Part shown: piece by piece, positions 26,324 to 35,549 of the stretch
Numbering within the stretch: the first letter of the stretch is position 1
Layout of the letters: each line of letters begins with the position of its first letter
From: Methylomonas sp. EFPC3
Lineage (GTDB): Bacteria; Pseudomonadota; Gammaproteobacteria; Methylococcales; Methylomonadaceae
Length of the DNA: 64,000 nt
Direction of reading: 5' to 3'
NCBI RefSeq assembly: GCF_029643245.1
Contig: NZ_CP116398.1
Coordinates: 3,464,372 to 3,528,371, forward strand
Translations under genes and position numbers: made by a program
The notes under the pieces: model-generated
What the model saw: only the letters and a program-made list of their open reading frames with translations
Database searches by the model: none
Told to the model about the DNA's origin: nothing

Positions 26324-27070
26324 GTGCAATTGCTGAAAGCGGCGATCAGCCAGTTGCTGGCGCTGGCCGGCGTCTGGTTGGCGCTTCGTCTCTGGCCGGA
26401 CATATTGGAAGCGCGCTGGGCGTCGGCGTCGCAAGCTGCGATTGCGGCGCTGTTATCCCGCCTGTTACGGCAACCTTTGTGGTGGCTGCCGATCCATCTG
26501 CTATTTTTCCCCGCCGTGTTGTTCGCTGTCAGCCTGCAGTTGCCGGCCTGGGCTTATCTGGGCGCGGGTTTGCTGATGGCTTTGGTATTCTGGGGAACGG
26601 CCGGCGGCGACGTGCCGTTGTTTTTGTCCTCGCCGGCCGTCGCAGCAGCCTTGCGGGATATTGCGGTGCGGGAGCGGGCTCAGGCGTTTATCGACCTCGG
26701 CGCCGGCGTCGCCAGCGTGACGGCGCCTTTGGCTGCAACCATGCCCGAGTTGCGGGTGACGGCGCAGGAGCGGGCGCCGCTGCCCTATCTGGCGGCGCGT
26801 TGGCGGTGCCGGAAGCTGGTCAATGCCACGGTCGTCGGTGGCAGTTTCTGGGATTGCGATTTGGGTCGGTTCGATCTGGTGTTTGCCTTCCTGTCGCCGG
26901 CGGTGATGCGGCGCCTGGGTCGGAAACTGGAGCAGGAAATGCGGCCCGGCAGCCTGTTCGTGTCGTCGTCGTTTCCGCTACCCGATTGGCCGGTTAGCGC
27001 GGAAATCCATTTGGCGGACCGGCGCGCTACTCGCTTGTACTGCTATCGGATCGGGGAGCGGCACGGCTAA
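26324..27070 (+). CDS. Membrane-anchored class I SAM-dependent methyltransferase-like protein
   Basis: A 248-residue protein with GTG start 25 bp after motB. Its first ~100 residues contain three hydrophobic helices; the rest is a Rossmann methyltransferase with motif I FIDLGAGVASVTAPLA and motif IV-like FDLVFAFLSP. The usual acidic residue after beta-2 appears as VTAQERAP. Substrate unknown; membrane anchoring suggests a lipid, quinone or envelope component. Its stop overlaps the convergent end of the WbpM-type gene by four bases. Confidence 0.75.
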   Translation: MQLLKAAISQLLALAGVWLALRLWPDILEARWASASQAAIAALLSRLLRQPLWWLPIHLLFFPAVLFAVSLQLPAWAYLGAGLLMALVFWGTAGGDVPLFLSSPAVAAALRDIAVRERAQAFIDLGAGVASVTAPLAATMPELRVTAQERAPLPYLAARWRCRKLVNATVVGGSFWDCDLGRFDLVFAFLSPAVMRRLGRKLEQEMRPGSLFVSSSFPLPDWPVSAEIHLADRRATRLYCYRIGERHG

Positions 27071-28896
27071 GGCCGGCACTCGAATTCCGGCACCAAACTC
27101 TGCAAGTCGGCCAAAAGCGTGGCGTTATCGCGGCAGGCGCAAGCCTGTTGCAAGGACTCGATTCGCTGGCTCCATTCTTCGCTATCGTAAATTCGGGCTT
27201 TGGCCAGGCGCAGCTTCTCGTGGCCGGTCGGCAGCAGTTGTTCCTGTTCGTGAAACAGCTCCTCGTACAGTTTCTCGCCGGGGCGCAGGCCGACGTATTC
27301 GATTTTGATGTCGGTGCCCGGCTGTTTGCCGCTGAGGCGGATCATCTGTTCCGCCAGATAGCTGATTTTGACCGGCTCGCCCATGTCCAACACGAAAACT
27401 TCGCCGCCCTGGCCGATGGTTTCGGCCTGCATGATGAGTTGGCAGGCTTCCGGAATGGTCATGAAGTAGCGGGTGATGTCCGGATGAGTCACGGTGACCG
27501 GACCGCCGGCCTGGATTTGTTCGCGGAACAAGGGCACCACGCTGCCGGCCGAGTCCAGGACATTGCCGAACCGCACCGTCGTGAAACGGGTGCTGCCGCG
27601 GCGATCCAGATTCTGGCACAGGATTTCGGCGGCGCGTTTGGTGGCACCCATCACGTTGGTGGGGTTGACCGCCTTGTCGGTGGAAATCAATACAAAGCGG
27701 GCCACTCCGGCGGCCATGGCGGCTTCGGCCAGGATTTTGGTGCCGATCAGGTTGTTATGCAGCGCTTCCCGCACCTGGTTTTGCAGTAGCGGCACGTGTT
27801 TGTAGGCAGCGGCATGAAACACGATTTCCGGCTTCTGCTCGCGAATCACCCGCTGTACCGCGACCGGATCGGCAACGTCGCCGAGCACGGCAACCCGCAA
27901 CAACTCCGGAAAGCGCCGCTGTAATTCGGCGTCGATTTTGTACAGGTTGAATTCGCATTGATCGAACACGATCAGCTTGCGCGGCTGGGTTCCGGCCAGT
28001 TGTTTGCAAAGTTCGGAGCCGATCGAGCCGCCGCCGCCGGTAACGAGCACGGTCTTGCCGTGCAAGTGGCTCTTGATTCCCCGCCAATCCAGCTTGATCG
28101 GCGTGCGGCCTAGAATGTCCTTGATCGATACGTTACGCAGTGCGGTCTTGGCCACGGCACCGCTGAGCAATTCCTTGACCGACGGCAGGGTTTTGAAGGG
28201 TACTTTACTGGTCTCGCAGATTTCGACGATACGCTGCATTTGGGCGTCGCTGGCCGATGGCACCGCGATCAGTACCACCTCGATATCCCATTGCTTGACC
28301 AGAGCCGGAATCTGGCTGACATTGCCGGCAACCCGGATGCCGCGAATTTCTCGCCTGAATTTGGCCGGATTGTCGTCGGCAAACACGACCGGCACGTAGC
28401 CGCTGTCCGGCGTGGTCAGTAGATCGCGGATCAGCATTTCGCCGGCGGCGCCGGCGCCGACGATCAGGGCCCTCCGGCCGATCCGATCGACGAAGGCGCG
28501 TTCCTTCCAGAACCGGTATACCAGACGCGGCACGCTGAGTAGCGAGAACAAGGTCAGTACGTAAAGCGGCACTACCGAGCGCGGCACGCCCGCCAGCCGG
28601 TCGTACAAGAACAGCGACGAGGCGATCAGAAAGATGCCGGCCAATACCGCCTTCCCGATCCGGATTAGATCCGGCAGCGAGGAAAACCGCCAGACCCCGC
28701 GGTAAAGCCCGAACACCCAAAACAGCGTGACTTGAATCGCCATCACCAGCGGCAAAAACAACAAGGCCGGGTAAAAAAATTCGTCCGGGATCTGCTGCAG
28801 ATTGAAGCGCAACCAATAGGCGCCGAACCAGGCCAGCGGGATCATGCACAGGTCGTGCAGAAAAATGGTAGTGCGCGAGCGGAAGTGGAAGGTCAC
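27067..28896 (-). CDS. Nucleotide-sugar 4,6-dehydratase/epimerase, WbpM/CapD type
   Basis: A membrane-bound enzyme of about 609 residues that makes a 4-keto-6-deoxy UDP-sugar for surface polysaccharide. Four N-terminal helices (about 10-120), a CoA-binding-like Rossmann domain, then the dehydratase domain with VTGGGGSIGSELCKQL and ISTDKAVNPTNVMGATKR, where Met replaces the usual catalytic Tyr, as in WbpM/FlaA1 enzymes. I start it at GTG 28896, overlapping the TGA of the preceding gene; GTG 28908 is also possible. A longer frame to 29124 is excluded because it runs through the upstream gene. Third of three coupled genes. Confidence 0.9.
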   Translation of the reverse strand: MTFHFRSRTTIFLHDLCMIPLAWFGAYWLRFNLQQIPDEFFYPALLFLPLVMAIQVTLFWVFGLYRGVWRFSSLPDLIRIGKAVLAGIFLIASSLFLYDRLAGVPRSVVPLYVLTLFSLLSVPRLVYRFWKERAFVDRIGRRALIVGAGAAGEMLIRDLLTTPDSGYVPVVFADDNPAKFRREIRGIRVAGNVSQIPALVKQWDIEVVLIAVPSASDAQMQRIVEICETSKVPFKTLPSVKELLSGAVAKTALRNVSIKDILGRTPIKLDWRGIKSHLHGKTVLVTGGGGSIGSELCKQLAGTQPRKLIVFDQCEFNLYKIDAELQRRFPELLRVAVLGDVADPVAVQRVIREQKPEIVFHAAAYKHVPLLQNQVREALHNNLIGTKILAEAAMAAGVARFVLISTDKAVNPTNVMGATKRAAEILCQNLDRRGSTRFTTVRFGNVLDSAGSVVPLFREQIQAGGPVTVTHPDITRYFMTIPEACQLIMQAETIGQGGEVFVLDMGEPVKISYLAEQMIRLSGKQPGTDIKIEYVGLRPGEKLYEELFHEQEQLLPTGHEKLRLAKARIYDSEEWSQRIESLQQACACRDNATLLADLQSLVPEFECRP

Positions 28897-29924
28897 GATG
28901 CGACGCACCCGGTGCGGCCGGCCTGGAAACGGTAGGCCAGATAGAGTAAGGGCAGATAAGCGGCCGCCACTGCGGCCAGGGCGTGGGACGGATGCAAAAA
29001 GGCCCAGGCCGAGCATGGCAGCAGCCAGCCCAGATTGATGGCCCAGCAAGCCATCAGTACCGGCAAATGGCCGTAGCGCTTGGCGGCGTGCTGATAAGTG
29101 TGCGAACAATGCGCCGCGTACCACTGTTGGCCGCTAATCAGGCGGTAGGCCAAGGTATAACTGGCATCGACCACGAACAGACCGAACAGGATCAGCCCGC
29201 AGTACAACAATACCGCCGCCTGTTGCGCGGCCAGCAAGATCAGCAAGCCCAACACCAGGCCGACGAAACCGCTGCCGACATCGCCCATGAAGATTTTGGC
29301 TTTCGGCCAGTTCCAGCACAAAAAACCGGCACTCGCCGCCGCCAGACCGGCGGCTAACGCGCATAGCGCGCGGTCGAGGTGTAGCAGATAGCCGGCCAGC
29401 ACCAGGCAGACGAAGATGGCTTCCGAGGCGGCGATGCCGTCGGTGCCGTCCATGAAGTTGAACAAATTCAGCGCCCAGACCAGAAACAGAATGGCGAGCG
29501 GATAACCGAGCCAGCCTGGATTGAAGAAGCGCAGGCCGAGCATGGCGTCGAACGGTGCCGGCACCAACAGCGGCGGCAAGCCTTGCATCAGGCTGACGCC
29601 GCATGCAGCAGCCAACAGGTGGATGGCAAAGCGCCAGCGCGCGGCGACGCCGCCGTGGTCGTCCCAGAAACCGACGCCTGCTACCGGCAGCGCCGCGGCC
29701 AGCATTGCAAAACGCTCTGCGCCGAGTTGAGCGGTCGAGAACAGCCAGAGGCAGGCCGCGCTAAAACCGAGCACGATGGCCAAACCGCCGCCGCGCGGGG
29801 TCGGTACGCTATGCGAACTGCGCTGATTGGGAATATCCAGAACTTGATTAGCGAGCGCATAACGGCGGATCAGGCCGGTCAGCAGCGCCGACAGCGCGAA
29901 AATAACGCAGAAAAGTAGCATCAC
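28893..29924 (-). CDS. Undecaprenyl-phosphate sugar-1-phosphate transferase (WecA/WbpL type)
   Basis: A 343-residue inner-membrane protein with about ten helices, of the MraY/WecA superfamily. It would attach a HexNAc-1-phosphate to undecaprenyl phosphate to begin an O-antigen-like glycan. Signatures seen are PTPRGGGLAIVLGF near residue 45, NFMDGTDGIAASE with the catalytic Asp pair, and MGDVGSGFVG. It overlaps the preceding epimerase (ATGA at 29921-29924) and the following dehydratase gene, giving three translationally coupled genes. This is a different priming enzyme from the WcaJ-type transferase at 37.5 kb, so two undecaprenyl-linked glycans may be made. Confidence 0.9.
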   Translation of the reverse strand: MMLLFCVIFALSALLTGLIRRYALANQVLDIPNQRSSHSVPTPRGGGLAIVLGFSAACLWLFSTAQLGAERFAMLAAALPVAGVGFWDDHGGVAARWRFAIHLLAAACGVSLMQGLPPLLVPAPFDAMLGLRFFNPGWLGYPLAILFLVWALNLFNFMDGTDGIAASEAIFVCLVLAGYLLHLDRALCALAAGLAAASAGFLCWNWPKAKIFMGDVGSGFVGLVLGLLILLAAQQAAVLLYCGLILFGLFVVDASYTLAYRLISGQQWYAAHCSHTYQHAAKRYGHLPVLMACWAINLGWLLPCSAWAFLHPSHALAAVAAAYLPLLYLAYRFQAGRTGCVAS

Positions 29925-30880
29925 GCCCGATGGCTTAAATAACGAATGATCTCCGGCAAGGTGTCGCGGAGCGTATGCTCGGGCTCGAAGCCCAAATCGC
30001 GGCGGATTTTAGCAGACGAATACCAGGCCGAGCCGGTTAATTTATCCAAACTGTCGCTATCCAGCGGGAAACGCCGCCCGGCGAGACGGCCGTAAAGGTC
30101 GCCGAATTTGGCGGCTGCCTGCAACAACGGTAACGGCAGCGACCCGCTAACCGGGGGCTTTCCGAGCGCCGCGCGGATCAGGTCGTAGATGTCGCGGGTG
30201 GAATAGCATTGACCGTCGGTCACGATATAAACTTGGCCGGCGGCTTGCTGCCGTTCCGCGGCCAGTATCGCCGCGGCGGCGGCGTCGTCGACGTGCACCA
30301 TCGAACGGCGGTTGCCCGGCGGCAGCGGCGGAAACAGGCCTTTCCGGATCGCCTCTATCATCCGCGGCAGATTGCCTTTGCCGCTGTTGCCGTAGACCAT
30401 GCTGGGCCGGATCACCACCGGATGCGGCACATAGCCGCCGCACAAAACCAATTGTTCGGCGGCGTATTTGGACTGGCCGTAAGGATCGGCGGCCGGCGCT
30501 GCGGCGGTTTCGTCCTGCGGTTGCCGGTTGTCTTCGCCTGCCGCCTTGACGCTGCTGAAATAGACGAAGCGCTGCACGCCGGCCCGCTGCGCAGCGAGCA
30601 GAAGTTTGCGCGTGGCTTCGCTGTTGATTTGTCGGTACTCCGCCGCGTCCTGCCGATTCTCGGCCAGCGCATGGGCTTTACCGGCCAAGTGGAACACTGT
30701 ATCGACACCGGCACCGAGCAGGTCGGGCGCGTCCGCAGCGGTCGCCAGATCCCAATAAAAATCGGCGGCGTCGGCGCGGCCGGCGCTGACCACGGTATAG
30801 CCAAGTTGTTTTAACTTGCCGCAAAGTACGCCGCCGATGAAACCGGTGGCTCCGGTTACCAGCGCTTTATGTCCGGCCAT
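29921..30880 (-). CDS. NAD-dependent sugar epimerase/reductase
   Basis: A 319-residue short-chain dehydrogenase of the extended type, probably forming a UDP-hexose intermediate. The NAD motif GATGFIGG lies at residues 9-16, and the catalytic YxxxK is in DPYGQSKYAAE, with a preceding Ser in YFSSVKAAG. The start ATG 30880 places the Rossmann motif correctly; the open frame further upstream overlaps DUF411 and is not used. It is first of three coupled genes with the GlcNAc-1-P-transferase type and WbpM type; this trio resembles the wbpK/wbpV-wbpL-wbpM arrangement in O-antigen loci. Confidence 0.88.
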   Translation of the reverse strand: MAGHKALVTGATGFIGGVLCGKLKQLGYTVVSAGRADAADFYWDLATAADAPDLLGAGVDTVFHLAGKAHALAENRQDAAEYRQINSEATRKLLLAAQRAGVQRFVYFSSVKAAGEDNRQPQDETAAAPAADPYGQSKYAAEQLVLCGGYVPHPVVIRPSMVYGNSGKGNLPRMIEAIRKGLFPPLPPGNRRSMVHVDDAAAAAILAAERQQAAGQVYIVTDGQCYSTRDIYDLIRAALGKPPVSGSLPLPLLQAAAKFGDLYGRLAGRRFPLDSDSLDKLTGSAWYSSAKIRRDLGFEPEHTLRDTLPEIIRYLSHRA

Positions 30881-30888
30881 TAGCGGGA

Positions 30889-31353
30889 TCAGCGTTTGTC
30901 GCCGTGCTCGGCAAATACGTCGGCTTTGCCCGATTTGTCGAACGAAACCACTTGGTAAGCATCCTGGCGCCCGCCCATTTCCATGCCGGGGCTGCCCATC
31001 GGCATGCCGGGCGCGGCCAGACCGGTGACTTGGGGTTTGGCTTGCAGCATTTTTTGGATGTCGCCGGCCGGGACATGGCCTTCGACCACATAGCCGTCGA
31101 CTATCGCGGTATGGCAGGACGCCAGTTTTTCCGGGACGCCGTAGCGGGCTTTGATCGCGTCCATGTCGTCGCTGATCACGTCCTTGATCTTGAAGCCGCT
31201 TTGTCTGGCGTGTTCCAGCCATTTGCCGCAGCAACCGCAGGTCGGGCTGCGATAAACGGTCATTTCCGGGCCGCCGGCCGCGGGTTGTTCGGCGCAGGCC
31301 GAAAAACCGAATGATGCCAAAACCAGGATTGCCGTCGATCTAATCAATTTCAT
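30889..31353 (-). CDS. DUF411 metal-binding family protein
   Basis: A 154-residue secreted protein with a signal or lipoprotein-like N-terminus (ASFGFSACAEQP). The DUF411 core contains VYRSPTCGCCGKW with a CxCC cluster, and later ASCHTAIVDGYVVEGHVPA. A Met-rich tail (PGMPMGSPGMEMGG) could bind copper. Family members are often found near copper-resistance genes, but none is adjacent here. The start at 31353 is set by the signal peptide; the upstream extension overlaps yjbQ. It lies 10 bp after yjbQ and 8 bp before the epimerase gene. Confidence 0.85.
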   Translation of the reverse strand: MKLIRSTAILVLASFGFSACAEQPAAGGPEMTVYRSPTCGCCGKWLEHARQSGFKIKDVISDDMDAIKARYGVPEKLASCHTAIVDGYVVEGHVPAGDIQKMLQAKPQVTGLAAPGMPMGSPGMEMGGRQDAYQVVSFDKSGKADVFAEHGDKR

Positions 31354-31363
31354 AAATACCTCT

Positions 31364-31783
31364 TTATTCGCCGTGCAGCGTGACGATGATGTTGCGGCTG
31401 CCGGCGTGGTTACGGTGCTCGCATAAATAGATGCCTTGCCAGATACCCAGTGCCAATTGGCCGTCGCTGATGGGGATGGACAGAGAACTCCCCAGAATGA
31501 CGGTTTTAATGTGCGCCGGCATATCATCCGGACCTTCGAGCGTGTGCCGGTAATAGGGTTCATTTTCGGCTACGGCCCGGGAAAAATAACTTTCCAGATC
31601 GCGGCGGACGTCGGCGTCTGCGTTTTCGTTAATCGCCAGCGACGCCGAGGTGTGTTGCAGAAAAATGTGGGCCAGACCGATTTCGATCCGGTCCAGTTCC
31701 GGCAGTTGGCTGACGATTTCCCGCGTCACCAGATGGAACCCGCGCGGTTTGGCGGTCAGTTGAAGACGTTTTTGCAACCACAT
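31364..31783 (-). CDS. yjbQ: YjbQ/UPF0047 family protein
   Basis: A 139-residue cytoplasmic protein of the conserved YjbQ family, for which thiamine-phosphate synthase activity has been reported in one member. The family signature HTSASLAINENADADVRRDLE is seen in two parts around residues 45-65, with the conserved His and Asp residues, and the C-terminal HNHAGSRNIIVTLHGE forms the last strand. Complete length. It lies between hemE and the DUF411 gene on the same strand. Confidence 0.9.
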   Translation of the reverse strand: MWLQKRLQLTAKPRGFHLVTREIVSQLPELDRIEIGLAHIFLQHTSASLAINENADADVRRDLESYFSRAVAENEPYYRHTLEGPDDMPAHIKTVILGSSLSIPISDGQLALGIWQGIYLCEHRNHAGSRNIIVTLHGE

Positions 31784-31810
31784 GCCGCGGTCTCGATCGA
31801 ACGCGCCGCG

Positions 31811-32884
31811 TCAGGCGCCGGAGGCGTGGTATTGCGGACTCAATTCGCGGACCGCATCGACCATGGCCTTGACGTGCTCCGGATCGATATCCGGCAATAT
31901 GCCGTGGCCCAGATTGAATACATGGCCGGAACCGTTACCGAAGCCGGCCAGCACGTCGCCGACTTTGGCGCGGATCACGTCGGGTTTGGCGTAGAGCGTG
32001 ATCGGGTCCATGTTGCCCTGCAACGCCACCCGGTCGCCGACTCTGGCCCTGGCCTGACCGATATCGGTCTGCCAATCCAGGCCCAGCGCATCGTAGCCGC
32101 TGTCGGCCATCGCCTCCAGCCACAAACCGCCGCCTTTGGTGAACAGGATGGTCGGAATTTGTTTGCCGTCGCGCTGGGTTTGCAACAAGTCCCTGACTTG
32201 CCGGGCATAGCGCAAGGAAAACTCCAGATAATCGGCATGGCTGAGCATGCCGCCCCAGGTGTCGAACACCATCACCGCGTCGGCGCCGGCGGCGATCTGC
32301 GCGTTCAGATAGGCGGCAACCGCCTGCGCCAGGGTGTCCAGCATTTGGTGCATCAGCTGCGGCTGCTCGAACATCAGGCTTTTGACCTTTTGAAAGCTCT
32401 TGCTGCTTTTGCCTTCCACCATATAGGTCGCCAGCGTCCACGGGCTGCCGGAAAAACCGATCAGCGGCACCCGGCCTTGCAAATTGGTTTTGATCAGGCG
32501 CACCGCGTCGATCACATAGCGCAATTCGGCTTCCGGATCGGGGATCGCCAAGTTGGCGATGTCGGCGGCGGTTCGGACCGGCCGGGCGAATTGCGGGCCT
32601 TCGCCTTCCGAGAACGACAGGCCCAGACCCATCGCATCCGGGATGGTCAGAATGTCGGAGAACAGAATTGCGGCGTCGAAGCCGTAGCGCTCCAGTGGCT
32701 GCAAGGTCACCTCGCAGGCCAATTCCGGATTGGTGCACAGTTGCATGAAACTGCCGGCCTTGGCGCGTACGGCGCGGTACTCCGGTAAATAGCGTCCGGC
32801 TTGGCGCATCATCCAGCTTGGGGTGCGTTCGACCGGTTGTCTCAACAGGGCGCGCAGGAATAAATCGTTTTGTAGTTGGCTCAT
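31811..32884 (-). CDS. hemE: Uroporphyrinogen decarboxylase HemE
   Basis: A 357-residue cytoplasmic enzyme converting uroporphyrinogen III to coproporphyrinogen III in haem synthesis. The N-terminal signature [18 protein letters not shown] holds the substrate-binding Arg residues, and the second motif [16 protein letters not shown] is intact. Full family length (about 354). It lies 21 bp downstream of damX on the same strand. Placement after aroK-aroB-damX is a known gammaproteobacterial arrangement. Confidence 0.97.
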   Translation of the reverse strand: MSQLQNDLFLRALLRQPVERTPSWMMRQAGRYLPEYRAVRAKAGSFMQLCTNPELACEVTLQPLERYGFDAAILFSDILTIPDAMGLGLSFSEGEGPQFARPVRTAADIANLAIPDPEAELRYVIDAVRLIKTNLQGRVPLIGFSGSPWTLATYMVEGKSSKSFQKVKSLMFEQPQLMHQMLDTLAQAVAAYLNAQIAAGADAVMVFDTWGGMLSHADYLEFSLRYARQVRDLLQTQRDGKQIPTILFTKGGGLWLEAMADSGYDALGLDWQTDIGQARARVGDRVALQGNMDPITLYAKPDVIRAKVGDVLAGFGNGSGHVFNLGHGILPDIDPEHVKAMVDAVRELSPQYHASGA

Positions 32885-32905
32885 GTTTCGGTGGGATGGT
32901 ATGAA

Positions 32906-34477
32906 TCAGCGGCGGCTTTCTTTTTGCACGGCACGAAAGCGTTTTTCCAGCGCCTGTTTGAATTCGTTGGGCATGACCGCCTTGAATTGTTGCGCCTCGG
33001 CGGCCGTGGCAAACGAGCCATAAATCAGCACGTATTTTTCTTGCTCGCCTTTGTTAATCGGATAGTAGGTTAACGCATCGCGGTAGTCGGCGTATTTTTT
33101 CAGAAAGCGGGTGACGGCGGCCTTGTCGGACAGCACCATGACCTGCAAGGTAAAGTTATTCGGCGGCTGGGTCATGATCCAATCGTAGTCGCCGCCGTCG
33201 GAGATCGGTTTGCCCGGTTTGCGTTCGGCCGGTTTTACCGGAGCCGCGGGTGTTGGCGGCGTTGCCGGCGCAGGCGCGGGCTCGACAGTGGCTTTAGCAA
33301 CGGCGGGTTCGGTTGGGGCCGGTTTTGCCGGGGCCTCGGCGGGAGCCGGTGCAGTAGTCGTCGTCTCGGCGGCCTGGTTTGGCGCGGCCGCCACCGGCGT
33401 TCCGGTTTTGGCTGGCGCCGGGGCGGGTTCGGCAGGCGCAACGGCTGCGGCCGGCACTGTTGCCGGAATTTGGGGCTGGCTCGGCGCCTGGTTTGACGCG
33501 GCTGGTGGCGCTGGAGCCGGAGGTTCGGCAGCCGGAATTGCCGGCGCAGCAGTGTCCGGTTCTGTCTCCGCCGGTTGCGGCGGCGCTAGCGGACTCGGCT
33601 CGGCCGCAGTCGCTGGCTGCGCCGACTCAACCGGTTTGGCCGGCTCGGGCAAGGCAACCGGCGCCGGTAACGGCTGCGGCGCCTGTTGGGCAGGCAACAA
33701 GCTGAACCCGACATAACCCGCTCCGGCCGCAATTGCGGCAATGCCCAGCCACAGCCCGGTCCGGGCGGTTTTGCGGCCTTGGTAATGGGCCAGCTTGGGC
33801 AACTCGGCCAGAATCTTGCCCGGAATGCCGTGGGTGTCGCGATATACCTGCTCGACCAGGCTGTCGGTGATGGCATTGAACGACAGCACCGCGCCGGGTT
33901 GTGCCGACAAATTCTGCAAATATTCGCCGCATTGTTTGCGGCTCAACGGCGGCAACTCGATGAAGTGGCATTCTTCGACCACCTTGTCGGTGCCGCTTTT
34001 GATGTGAAATTGGTCGTGGTTCATCGCGAACACCAGACGCAGGCCCGGAATCGAGTCGGCCAATTCGATCAGCATGGTCAGCAAACCGGGGCCGAGTTCG
34101 CCGGCGTCGTCGATCAGCAGCACCACTTTGCGCCGGGCGCAGGCGTCGCGCAAGGCGTTGATGTCGAAAGCGGAAGCGGTTTTCAGCTTCAGGTCGCGCA
34201 GCGACTCGACGATCAGGCTTTCGAAACTGGCGTTCGGCGTAGCTTGCAACAGGGCAACGTCCCACAAGTCCTTGCGGTTTTGGCGGACGGTTTCCAGTAG
34301 CGTGGATTTGCCGATGCCGGCCGGGCCGCAGACGATTAACGACTGCTGCAGGTTTGCCAGCAAATGCAGCAGCAAGTCGAGTTTTTGCGAACGCTCCAGC
34401 GTGATCAGCGCGCGCTCGGGGCTGTTATTCACCGAGCGGCGTTGGTAGCTGTAGGTGAGGTCGTCGTTATCCAACAT
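32906..34477 (-). CDS. damX: DamX-like cell-division protein (AAA + TM + SPOR)
   Basis: A 523-residue protein: an AAA ATPase domain (about 25-250, Walker A CGPAGIGKSTLLE, Walker B VVLLIDDAGEL), one transmembrane helix (about 253-275), a ~170-residue Pro/Ala/Glu linker, and a C-terminal SPOR domain (about 435-510) that binds septal peptidoglycan stripped of stem peptides. E. coli DamX lacks a complete ATPase core at this end, while other gammaproteobacteria carry this longer ExeA-like form. Its start overlaps the end of aroB by 11 bp, and hemE follows. The low-complexity linker yields long antisense frames that are not genes. Confidence 0.88.
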   Translation of the reverse strand: MLDNDDLTYSYQRRSVNNSPERALITLERSQKLDLLLHLLANLQQSLIVCGPAGIGKSTLLETVRQNRKDLWDVALLQATPNASFESLIVESLRDLKLKTASAFDINALRDACARRKVVLLIDDAGELGPGLLTMLIELADSIPGLRLVFAMNHDQFHIKSGTDKVVEECHFIELPPLSRKQCGEYLQNLSAQPGAVLSFNAITDSLVEQVYRDTHGIPGKILAELPKLAHYQGRKTARTGLWLGIAAIAAGAGYVGFSLLPAQQAPQPLPAPVALPEPAKPVESAQPATAAEPSPLAPPQPAETEPDTAAPAIPAAEPPAPAPPAASNQAPSQPQIPATVPAAAVAPAEPAPAPAKTGTPVAAAPNQAAETTTTAPAPAEAPAKPAPTEPAVAKATVEPAPAPATPPTPAAPVKPAERKPGKPISDGGDYDWIMTQPPNNFTLQVMVLSDKAAVTRFLKKYADYRDALTYYPINKGEQEKYVLIYGSFATAAEAQQFKAVMPNEFKQALEKRFRAVQKESRR

Positions 34478-35549
34478 AGCCGTTTAAGGTGGCTCGCAAC
34501 TGGGCCAAATCGACGTTGACCGGCAACGACGCCTTGCCGACCGCTTCCAATAAAATCACCCGAATCTTGCCGTCGACGTTTTTCTTGTCGACCGACATCA
34601 AATCGACGTATTGCTCGCTGGTCATCTCGGCCGGCGGCGTCACCGGCAGTTTGGCAGCTTTGAAGATGGCGACGATCCGCGCCACGTCGGCGTCGTTCAA
34701 CCAGCCCAGGCGCCGCGATAAATCGGCGGCGAAGCAGGTGCCGATCGCGACCGCCTCGCCGTGCAAATATTGGCCGTAACCGCAGCCGGTTTCGATGGCA
34801 TGGCCGAAGGTGTGGCCCAGGTTCAAGGTCGCGCGCACGCCGGATTCGAATTCGTCTTCGCCGACCACCTCGGCTTTATTGATGCAGGAGCGCTCGATGG
34901 CGTAAGCCAGCGCGGCTTTATCGCGGGCCAGCAATTGCGGCAAGTTGGCTTCCAGCCACTGCAAAAATTCCGGGTCGCGGATCAGGCCGTATTTGATGAC
35001 TTCCGCCAGACCGGCCGATAATTGGCGGTCGTCCAATGTATCGAGCACGTCGGCGTCGGCGATCACGCATTGCGGCTGGTAGAAGGCGCCGATCATGTTT
35101 TTGCCCAGCGGGTGGTTGACGCCGGTCTTGCCGCCGACCGAAGAGTCGACTTGCGCCAGCAATGTGGTCGGAATCTGGATGAAAGCGATGCCGCGCTGGT
35201 AGCAAGCCGCGGCAAAGCCGCCCATGTCGCCGATCACGCCGCCGCCCAGTGCGATCAAGGTGGCGTTGCGGCTAAATTTGTTGGTCAGCAAGCCGTCGAA
35301 GACTTTTTCCAGGTAGTGCAGGGTTTTGTACTGCTCGCCGTCAGGCAGCACCACGCTATCGGTTTGATAATCGGCCAAGCCCGCCAGCACTTTGGCCAGG
35401 TACAACGGCGCTATCGTTTCGTTGGTGAGGACCAACACTTGCTTGGACCGGATGTGCCGGCGCAAGAGCTCGGGTTGCTCCAGCAGCTTGGAACCGATGT
35501 AGATCGGATAGCTGCGCTGGTTGCCTAAATCAACTCGCAATTCTTTCAT
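34467..35549 (-). CDS. aroB: 3-Dehydroquinate synthase AroB
   Basis: A 360-residue cytoplasmic enzyme, second step of the shikimate pathway, NAD- and metal-dependent. Visible signatures are GGGVIGDMGGFAAACYQRGI (NAD-binding), DSSVGGKTGVNHP and NLGHTFGHAIE with the metal-binding histidines. Complete length. The start overlaps the end of aroK by 20 bp, so the aroK-aroB-damX set is transcribed and probably translated together. Confidence 0.97.
   Translation of the reverse strand: MKELRVDLGNQRSYPIYIGSKLLEQPELLRRHIRSKQVLVLTNETIAPLYLAKVLAGLADYQTDSVVLPDGEQYKTLHYLEKVFDGLLTNKFSRNATLIALGGGVIGDMGGFAAACYQRGIAFIQIPTTLLAQVDSSVGGKTGVNHPLGKNMIGAFYQPQCVIADADVLDTLDDRQLSAGLAEVIKYGLIRDPEFLQWLEANLPQLLARDKAALAYAIERSCINKAEVVGEDEFESGVRATLNLGHTFGHAIETGCGYGQYLHGEAVAIGTCFAADLSRRLGWLNDADVARIVAIFKAAKLPVTPPAEMTSEQYVDLMSVDKKNVDGKIRVILLEAVGKASLPVNVDLAQLRATLNGYVG

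Noticed and set aside
33210..33716. Plus-strand Ala/Gly-rich frame opposite damX
   Set aside because: It mirrors the Pro/Ala linker of DamX on the other strand and has no independent evidence.
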